A program made the position numbers and the translations under genes. Shown here in pieces: positions 1 through 4,111 of a stretch of 5,040 nucleotides of DNA. The stretch's first letter is position 1, and each line of letters starts with the position of its first letter. The notes under the pieces were generated by a model. That model did not search any database. It saw only the letters and a program-made list of their open reading frames with translations, and was not told the DNA's origin. This stretch comes from Pseudomonadota bacterium (lineage in GTDB: Bacteria > Pseudomonadota > Alphaproteobacteria > Caulobacterales > Aquidulcibacteraceae). Location of the stretch: NCBI GenBank assembly GCA_023461135.1, contig JAEWNX010000274.1:1-5040 (forward strand), read 5' to 3'.

Positions 1-452
1 ATCAAATCGTGGCGCGCCTCTTCCTTGAAAAAACGCAGCAGGCGGGATTCGAACAGCGCGATATCCGGCGCAGGCGCCACGAGACGTGGCGGATAGCCCA
101 TCTCGATCCGCGGGCCGGAGCGGCCGTGCTCGTAAACAAGTTCGTGCTCGGCGCCGCGCAACGTCACGCGCGCGCCCGGCGCGAGCTGGACGCCCTGGGG
201 CAAACGCGACAATTCCTGCGCGATCCAGCCCGCCCGCTCGGCTGCGAATTGCTCAGCATGTTTCAGGTAGCGTTTGCTCGGGGCCGTCGCGATCGCTTCG
301 CGGCGCGTTGGATCGATGCGCACGGAAACATGGCGCGCGCGCGGATTGACGACGACCTTGAGCGGCACACGCCGCCCATCGATCGTTTCGATCTCGGTTT
401 GAACCGGTCCGACTTTCTGTCGCGAATCGAAGCGCATACGGAAGAGTCTCAT
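1..452 (-). CDS. YgjP/DUF45-type zinc metallopeptidase (M48-like), C-terminus cut by window edge
   Basis: The first 150 residues of a minus-strand reading frame are visible; the rest lies beyond the left edge. They match the N-terminal half of the YgjP-like metallopeptidase family (DUF45, often annotated SprT-like or M48). The pattern is a short basic start, then a beta-rich segment 'VVVNPRARHVSVRIDP' (about residues 33-48), a helical part ending 'AGWIAQEL' (74-81), and 'LAPGARVTLRGAEHELVY' (90-107), the family's strand that precedes the catalytic domain. The zinc-binding HExxH motif normally comes later, so it is outside the window and catalytic competence cannot be judged. The ATG at 452 is preferred because AAGGTGAGG lies just upstream (456-464); an in-frame ATG at 437 is an alternative. 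Full family members are roughly 230-260 residues. The gene is divergent from the GFA-domain gene. The physiological substrate is unknown. The family call is fairly secure. Confidence 0.8.
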   Translation of the reverse strand, partial: MRLFRMRFDSRQKVGPVQTEIETIDGRRVPLKVVVNPRARHVSVRIDPTRREAIATAPSKRYLKHAEQFAAERAGWIAQELSRLPQGVQLAPGARVTLRGAEHELVYEHGRSGPRIEMGYPPRLVAPAPDIALFESRLLRFFKEEARHDL

Positions 453-455
453 GAA

Positions 456-464
456 CCTCACCTT
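456..464 (-). promoter_or_regulatory. Ribosome binding site of the YgjP-like metallopeptidase
   Basis: On the minus strand AAGGTGAGG ends 3 bases before the ATG at 452 and is a close match to the anti-Shine-Dalgarno complement. It favours ATG 452 over the in-frame ATG at 437. The 56-bp gap to the divergent GFA gene must also hold both promoters if both are transcribed from it; no convincing -35/-10 pair is visible there. Confidence 0.55.
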
Positions 465-508
465 TCCGCATCCTTGCGTGCTTCGGCCCTCGCGCGCAAA
501 TTCAGCAC

Positions 509-889
509 ATGCGGTACTTCGGAAGCTGTCATTGCGGCGCGGTTCGTTTCGCTGTGAATGCGGACATCGCTGAACTTTATACCTGCGATTGTTCGATCTG
601 CCGCAAGCGCAATGCGCTGATGACGAACGTGCACGAAAGTGCGCTCACGATCCTCGCCGGCGAAGACAAGCTCACGCTGTACCAGTGGAACTCGCGCATC
701 GCGCGCCACTATTTTTGCAGCGTCTGCGGCATCTATCCGTTCCACCGCAAGCGCTCGATGCCGGACCATTACGGCGTCAACGTGCGGTGCCTCGATGACT
801 TCAACGCTGAAGACGTGCCGGTGCGGCGCGCGGATGGGCGCGGCATGAGTCTGCATACGGACGAGCGCCAGCCCGGCTGGAGCGAATGA
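509..889 (+). CDS. GFA/CENP-V domain zinc-binding protein
   Basis: A 126-residue protein that is one complete GFA (glutathione-dependent formaldehyde-activating enzyme / CENP-V) domain. The motifs come in the expected order: 'GSCHCGAVRF' (residues 5-14; Cys7, Cys9), 'CDCSICRKRNAL' (26-37; Cys26, Cys28, Cys31), 'HYFCSVCGIYPFHRKR' (67-82; Cys70, Cys73) and 'YGVNVRCLDD' (88-97). All seven usual zinc-ligand cysteines are present, so the fold should bind its structural and catalytic-site zinc ions. The founding member, from Paracoccus, was described as speeding S-hydroxymethylglutathione formation, but most family members have no proven reaction and this one should not be called a formaldehyde enzyme on sequence alone. 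No signal peptide or membrane segment is seen, so it is probably cytosolic. The ATG at 509 begins right before the first motif, as is typical; there is no clear Shine-Dalgarno sequence. Its TGA (887-889) is one base from the stop of the convergent PHA depolymerase gene. Confidence 0.9.
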   Translation: MRYFGSCHCGAVRFAVNADIAELYTCDCSICRKRNALMTNVHESALTILAGEDKLTLYQWNSRIARHYFCSVCGIYPFHRKRSMPDHYGVNVRCLDDFNAEDVPVRRADGRGMSLHTDERQPGWSE

Positions 890-890
890 T

Positions 891-2186
891 TCAGTCCGCG
901 ACGAGCTTCAGCTTGTTGCGCCGGCCGGCGCGCGACGCTTCGCTTTGGAACGTCCGCATGAAGTCGCGCATGCGCGGATAGATTTCCTGCCTGAAGCGCC
1001 GGCCGCTGAAAACGCCATAATGGCCCACGCCGGGCTGGATGTAGTCGCGCTGCATCGCCTCAGGGATGTTCACGCACAGATCGTGCGCCGCTTGCGTCTG
1101 CCCAATGCCGGAAATGTCGTCATTCTCGCCTTCGACCGTCAGCAGCGCAGTCTTGGTGATCGCGCCCGGATCGACGCGTTCGCCGCGATGCACCATCGTG
1201 CCGTTCGCCAGCGAATACTTCTGGAACACCTCTTCCAGCGTCTGAATGTAGAACTCTTCGGTGAGATCCATCACCGCGAGATACTCGTCGTAGAAGTCGC
1301 GGTGCTTCTCGGTTGAGTCCCCGTCCCCCTTCACGAGGTTCTGGAAATACGCGTAGTGCGCGTCGACATGGCGCGAGAGGTTCATGCCCATGAACGAGGC
1401 AAGCTGCAGGAAGCCTGGATACACGCGGCGGAACGCGCCCGGATAGAGCATCGGCACCGTGTGGATCATGTTCTGCTTGAACCACTCAAGGTCGCGCGTC
1501 TCGGCGAGCTTGTTCGGCGCCGTCGGCGATTTACGCGCATCGATGGGCGAGCCCATGAACGTCATGGTCGCCGGCGTGCATGGATCGTCTTGCGCAGACA
1601 TCAGCGACACAGCCGCCAGCACCAGCGGCCCCGGCTGACACACAGCGACGACATGCGTCTCCGGCCCAAGCACGCGCAGCATCGCCATCACGTGATCGAT
1701 GTAATCGTGCAAATCGAAGCGGCCCGCGATCACCGGCACCATGCGCGCATCGGCCCAATCGGTGACGTAAACCTCGTGCTCCGGCAGGAAAGCTTCCACG
1801 GTGGAGCGCAGCAGCGTCGCATAGTGTCCCGACATCGGAGCAACCAGCAGCACCGCCGGGTCGGGGCGATCGCCGCCGCGCGCGGCGTTCAGCGCATCGG
1901 CGTCGCGCTGGAAGTGAAGCATCTCGCACCAGTGCGAGGACCAGGCCGCCTTTACCGTCACCGGCACCTGCGCCCCGTTCACCACGGTGTGCGGCAGGTT
2001 CCAGGCCGGCTTACGGTAGCGGCGGGTGACCGTCTCGAACAGGTCCGAGGCTGCCGCAGCGGTCCGGGCGATCTCGGTGTCGGCCACCGGGTTGAGCGGC
2101 GAGCGCAGCACGCTCGACTGCATCATGGCGGCGATCCGAAGCGGCGCCATTGAGAGGTGGCCCAGCTCATAAAGCGAGTAGAGCAT
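891..2186 (-). CDS. phaZ: Intracellular poly(3-hydroxyalkanoate) depolymerase, PhaZ type
   Basis: A 431-residue alpha/beta-hydrolase of the intracellular PHB depolymerase family (PhaZ), which breaks down amorphous storage granules in the cytoplasm to hydroxybutyrate monomers or oligomers. Family features include the N-terminal 'MLYSLYELGHLSMAPLR', the oxyanion-region segment 'VAPMSGHYATLLRSTVEAFL' (115-134), and 'VYVTDWADARMVP' (139-151). The nucleophile elbow is 'AVCQPGPLVLAA' with Cys183 in place of serine, as known for the Ralstonia enzyme. The acid lies in 'VEGENDDISG' (Asp356/357) and the base is His389 in 'QPGVGHYGVFSGRRFRQEIY'. These positions fall almost exactly on the Cys-Asp-His triad reported for Ralstonia PhaZa1, so the enzyme looks intact. 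There is no secretion signal. The frame is open upstream to 2258, but the ATG at 2186 is chosen because the family motif starts there and AAAGGG sits 4 bases before it. The SCO gene lies upstream on the same strand, 178 bp away, so phaZ probably has its own control region. Confidence 0.95.
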   Translation of the reverse strand: MLYSLYELGHLSMAPLRIAAMMQSSVLRSPLNPVADTEIARTAAAASDLFETVTRRYRKPAWNLPHTVVNGAQVPVTVKAAWSSHWCEMLHFQRDADALNAARGGDRPDPAVLLVAPMSGHYATLLRSTVEAFLPEHEVYVTDWADARMVPVIAGRFDLHDYIDHVMAMLRVLGPETHVVAVCQPGPLVLAAVSLMSAQDDPCTPATMTFMGSPIDARKSPTAPNKLAETRDLEWFKQNMIHTVPMLYPGAFRRVYPGFLQLASFMGMNLSRHVDAHYAYFQNLVKGDGDSTEKHRDFYDEYLAVMDLTEEFYIQTLEEVFQKYSLANGTMVHRGERVDPGAITKTALLTVEGENDDISGIGQTQAAHDLCVNIPEAMQRDYIQPGVGHYGVFSGRRFRQEIYPRMRDFMRTFQSEASRAGRRNKLKLVAD

Positions 2187-2190
2187 TTTG

Positions 2191-2196
2191 CCCTTT
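2191..2196 (-). promoter_or_regulatory. Ribosome binding site of phaZ
   Basis: On the minus strand AAAGGG is followed by the 4-base spacer CAAA and the ATG at 2186. This site, with the family N-terminus beginning at this Met, decides against the 24-residue upstream extension that the open frame would allow. Confidence 0.6.
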
Positions 2197-2200
2197 CGTG

Positions 2201-2211
2201 CTGCAGCGCAG
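2201..2211. promoter_or_regulatory. CTGC-N3-GCAG dyad, candidate PhaR operator
   Basis: CTGCAGCGCAG fits the TGC-rich CTGC-N3/4-GCAG consensus described for PhaR, the PHA-responsive repressor of Paracoccus denitrificans. It lies 14 bp upstream of the phaZ start codon. The match is seen in the sequence; that PhaR acts here is inference. TGC/GCA words are common in GC-rich DNA, so chance is possible, and the right half also forms part of the leader hairpin at 2206-2235. Confidence 0.35.
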
Positions 2212-2235
2212 CGTACCGCGAGTCGGGTACTGCGC
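2206..2235 (-). other. Imperfect stem-loop in the phaZ 5' leader
   Basis: GCGCAG (2206-2211) pairs with CTGCGC (2230-2235) and TACC (2214-2217) with GGTA (2226-2229). This gives 10 base pairs, a 2-base bulge and an 8-base loop. In RNA read from the minus strand it would end about 19 bases before the phaZ start codon and about 9 bases before the ribosome binding site. It is not followed by a T-run on that strand, so it is not a classical terminator. It could affect translation or mRNA stability, or be incidental in GC-rich DNA. Confidence 0.35.
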
Positions 2236-2278
2236 CGTCCCCGTCCTGGTAATCCCAAACACCTCGCAGCCGAGTTTG

Positions 2279-2292
2279 TTGCTATGCAGCAA
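2279..2292. promoter_or_regulatory. TTGCT-N4-AGCAA dyad, candidate operator of phaZ
   Basis: TTGCTATGCAGCAA has 5-bp inverted arms around ATGC and carries the TGC and GCA words typical of PhaR-type sites. It lies 93 bp upstream of the phaZ start, where a promoter or operator would be expected. The symmetry is seen directly; the assignment to PhaR is inference, supported mainly by a second TGC/GCA dyad nearer the gene. No clear -35/-10 pair can be named beside it. Confidence 0.35.
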
Positions 2293-2327
2293 GGTCACTC
2301 GGCGGCCAGCCGCGTCAGACCGCCAGT

Positions 2328-2340
2328 TTACATGATGTAA
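2328..2340. promoter_or_regulatory. Perfect palindrome TTACATGATGTAA in an AT-rich island
   Basis: Two 6-bp arms (TTACAT/ATGTAA) flank a central G, inside a roughly 24-bp AT-rich patch (about 2326-2349) that stands out from the GC-rich surroundings. It lies 24 bp downstream of the SCO stop and about 140 bp upstream of phaZ. Size and symmetry suit an operator for a dimeric helix-turn-helix regulator, but I cannot name the regulator. It does not match the FNR/FixK core TTGAT-N4-ATCAA. It is not followed by a T-run that would make it a terminator of the SCO gene. Confidence 0.35.
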
Positions 2341-2364
2341 TGTTAATTACCCCAGCCGCCAAGC

Positions 2365-3081
2365 TCAGGTTCCAGCAGAGCCTCGCTCCAGGCCTGCGGA
2401 GATGCAGGCCGCGATGTCCTGGACCGGCGGGGCCACCACGGGACTCGTGGGGTCCCCCGGGCGTTCCCGGCCCGTCGTAGGCATGATCGCCACCGTGCGC
2501 CATTCACCGTCGACCACATAAAGAAACGACGTGTGGTCGACGTTGTACACGTTCGCAGGCGAGTCCGGCGCGGGCGGCTGGGCGCGTCCGTAAGCGTGAA
2601 ACGCCGCAAGCGCGCCATCGATCTGCGACTGCGACCCCGTGAGCCCAACCAGGCCCGCGGGAAAGCCTTCCGTTTCGGTGTACTGACGCATGCGCTCTGG
2701 CGTATCGCGCGCAGGATCCACTGAAATGAGGATCGGCTGCACATCATAGCCGTTCGGCTGCGCGAGCGCTTCGGCTACCGCGTACATGCTGGTGGGGCAC
2801 ACATCCGGGCAGTTCGTGAAACCGAAATAGATCACCGCCGGCTGCCCGGCGAAATCCGCTTGCGTCACGTGCGCGCCATTCTCGTCGATCAAATCGATGG
2901 GGCCGCCGACAGCCTCCGCGCCTTCAAGAATGCAGCCCTGTGGCGCGGCGTTCGCGACACGTGCGCGTCCGTTGACACCCACGAGAGCGATGGCGCCTAC
3001 CGCCATCAAAGCCGCGGCGGCGACCGCTGGCACAACGGCGCCGGTCAGATTGCGGCGGGGCGTTTCAGGCGGGTCTCCCAT
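2365..3081 (-). CDS. SCO1/SenC family copper chaperone (thioredoxin fold, membrane-anchored)
   Basis: A 238-residue SCO1/SenC/PrrC family protein. A membrane anchor at about residues 14-36 (rich in Ala, Val and Leu) precedes a periplasmic thioredoxin-like domain. The strand 'AVIYFGFTNCPDVCPTSMY' (82-100) carries the copper-binding CxxxC pair Cys91/Cys95, and 'VDHTSFLYVVDGEWR' (181-195) carries the third ligand, His183. 'PILISVDPARDTPERMRQY' (116-134) is another family hallmark. Such proteins deliver copper to the CuA site of cytochrome c oxidase or act as thiol-disulfide reductants. Additional cysteines are present at 50 and 226. The ATG at 3081 is preferred because the anchor begins soon after it; a TTG at 3117 would add 12 residues. 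The ribosome binding site is weak. The gene is divergent from the NAGPA-family gene and close to a RegB-type kinase, echoing the senC/prrC link with regB/prrB in Rhodobacter. Confidence 0.92.
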   Translation of the reverse strand: MGDPPETPRRNLTGAVVPAVAAAALMAVGAIALVGVNGRARVANAAPQGCILEGAEAVGGPIDLIDENGAHVTQADFAGQPAVIYFGFTNCPDVCPTSMYAVAEALAQPNGYDVQPILISVDPARDTPERMRQYTETEGFPAGLVGLTGSQSQIDGALAAFHAYGRAQPPAPDSPANVYNVDHTSFLYVVDGEWRTVAIMPTTGRERPGDPTSPVVAPPVQDIAACISAGLERGSAGT

Positions 3082-3115
3082 GCGCCCAGCTAAACGGCGC
3101 CAGCGTGCGCCCAGC
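3081..3115. repeat. 10-bp direct repeat TGCGCCCAGC in the divergent promoter gap
   Basis: TGCGCCCAGC occurs at 3081-3090 and again at 3106-3115, an offset of 25 bp, in the short gap between the divergent SCO and NAGPA-family genes. The first copy overlaps the SCO start codon by one base. It could be a pair of protein sites or a small duplication. In DNA this GC-rich a chance repeat is also plausible. Confidence 0.35.
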
Positions 3116-3133
3116 AACGCGGCGCGAGCGCAC

Positions 3134-3139
3134 AGGGGG
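3134..3139 (+). promoter_or_regulatory. Ribosome binding site of the NAGPA-family gene
   Basis: AGGGGG lies 4 bases before the ATG at 3144 and is the only Shine-Dalgarno-like sequence near the candidate starts. It favours 3144 over the ATG at 3195, which has no such site, and over the GTG at 3105. Confidence 0.4.
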
Positions 3140-3143
3140 CGCC

Positions 3144-3965
3144 ATGCCGCAGGCCGCGCTTGAGCGCGCGCGCGGCGTAGTCCAAATCGCTTTCATGAAC
3201 TGGGCCAAAATTGCGGCGCCTCTTTTGATCGTGGCGGCGCTGATTATCGCGTTCGCCGTAACGGCGCGTACGCAAGGTGCGAGCGATCGGCCCTGCGCAC
3301 AGCGCCGCTTCGAGGGATCGCGTTTCATCGTTTGTACATATGACGCCACACGGCACGACCTGCGTCTCGCCTCGCGCGGCGCCGAGGGCGAATATCTGCG
3401 TGACTTCGATGCGTTGAACGAAATGCTGGGGCGCGACAGCGCGCGGCTTCGCTTTGCAATGAACGCAGGCATGTTCAACGACGCGGGCGCGCCGATCGGA
3501 CTTTATGTCGAGGACACCGTCGAGCGGCATCGGCTGCGGCTCACCGATGGCCCGGGCAACTTCCATATGAAGCCGAACGGCGTGTTCTGGCAGAGCGCGG
3601 ACGGCGCTGTGCACGTGACGTCTTCGGAAGAGTTCGCCGCCGCGGAGCACGATGCGCGATGGGCGACGCAATCGGGTCCAATGCTGGTGATCGACGGCGA
3701 CCTGCATCCGCGGTTTCAACACGACGGCCCGTCCCGCTACATCCGCAACGGCGTCGGCGTGCGCGACGAGCGCCACGCGTACTTCGTGATCAGTTCAGGC
3801 GCCGTGTCCTTCGGGCGCTTCGCCCGTTTCTTCCGCGACGAACTCGGGTGCCGCGACGCGCTATTCTTCGACGGCGCCGTCTCGAGTCTTTGGGCGCCGT
3901 CGCTGGACCGCCGCGATGACACGCACGCGATCGGGCCGATGGTGGTTGTGCTGGAGCGGTCCTAG
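3144..3965 (+). CDS. Phosphodiester glycosidase (NAGPA/DUF2233) family protein, membrane-anchored
   Basis: A 273-residue protein with an N-terminal hydrophobic anchor or uncleaved signal (about residues 22-40, 'KIAAPLLIVAALIIAFAV') followed by a periplasmic NAGPA/DUF2233 domain. Recognisable blocks are 'RFAMNAGMFNDAGAPIGLYV' (103-122), 'GPGNFHMKPNGVFW' (136-149), 'QSGPMLVIDGDLHPRF' (176-191), 'RYIRNGVGVRDERHAYFVIS' (198-217) and 'DELGCRDALFFDGAVSSLWA' (232-251). These correspond to the family's N-x-G-x-F, SGP, R-N-G-V-G and DG(x)S elements. The human relative removes N-acetylglucosamine from a phosphodiester on mannose 6-phosphate, but bacterial substrates are mostly unknown, so only family membership is claimed. 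The start is uncertain: ATG 3144 has a ribosome binding site, whereas ATG 3195 lacks one but places the anchor right at the N-terminus (256 residues). It lies between the SCO gene (divergent) and the RegB gene (same strand, 146 bp downstream). Confidence 0.87.
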   Translation: MPQAALERARGVVQIAFMNWAKIAAPLLIVAALIIAFAVTARTQGASDRPCAQRRFEGSRFIVCTYDATRHDLRLASRGAEGEYLRDFDALNEMLGRDSARLRFAMNAGMFNDAGAPIGLYVEDTVERHRLRLTDGPGNFHMKPNGVFWQSADGAVHVTSSEEFAAAEHDARWATQSGPMLVIDGDLHPRFQHDGPSRYIRNGVGVRDERHAYFVISSGAVSFGRFARFFRDELGCRDALFFDGAVSSLWAPSLDRRDDTHAIGPMVVVLERS

Positions 3966-4111
3966 GCAGCCGCCATCGCGCGAACGCGCCCGTTTCATGT
4001 CCCATTGCTCTTGAGCCCACCCCCGGCCCCGGCGCATGTCATCAGTCCATGGCCATTGCCTAAACCAGGACCCCCGCGCCCGTCCCCCCATTTTGGAGCG
4101 CGACCAGCCGG
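3966..4111 (+). other. Gap between the NAGPA-family gene and the RegB-type kinase gene
   Basis: This 146-bp stretch probably carries the promoter or leader of the kinase gene, but no convincing -35/-10 pair can be named. A tight GCGCG-AA-CGCGC inverted repeat (3978-3989) follows the NAGPA stop; its 2-base loop and lack of a T-run make it a poor terminator. An ATG at 4036 opens a different frame from the kinase, and an ATG at 4049 in the kinase frame ends after four codons at TAA 4061-4063. Two C-runs (4071-4075 and 4084-4089) lie where the kinase N-terminus might be encoded. Confidence 0.4.

Noticed and set aside
9..557. A 182-codon plus-strand frame opposite the metallopeptidase
   Set aside because: The minus strand shows the YgjP-family pattern with a good ribosome binding site. 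The plus frame also runs into the start of the GFA gene in a different frame.
1356..2153. A 265-codon open frame on the plus strand opposite phaZ
   Set aside because: It is the antisense shadow of a strongly conserved gene in GC-rich DNA. Its translation is rich in Arg and His and shows no family motif.
2187..2258. A 24-residue N-terminal extension of PhaZ from an upstream start
   Set aside because: The family N-terminus begins at the Met at 2186, which has its own ribosome binding site. The extension is Arg-rich and overlaps the leader hairpin and candidate operator.
2302..2313. GCGGC-CA-GCCGC inverted repeat downstream of the SCO gene as its terminator
   Set aside because: The loop is only 2 bases and no T-run follows on the minus strand; such short GC dyads are expected by chance in this DNA.
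3090..3776. A 228-codon minus-strand frame opposite the NAGPA-family gene
   Set aside because: Shadow frame: the plus strand carries clear DUF2233 blocks, and the minus-strand translation has none.
3978..3989. Inverted repeat GCGCG-AA-CGCGC after the NAGPA stop as a terminator
   Set aside because: A 2-base loop is too tight and there is no T-run, so it is not reported as a terminator.
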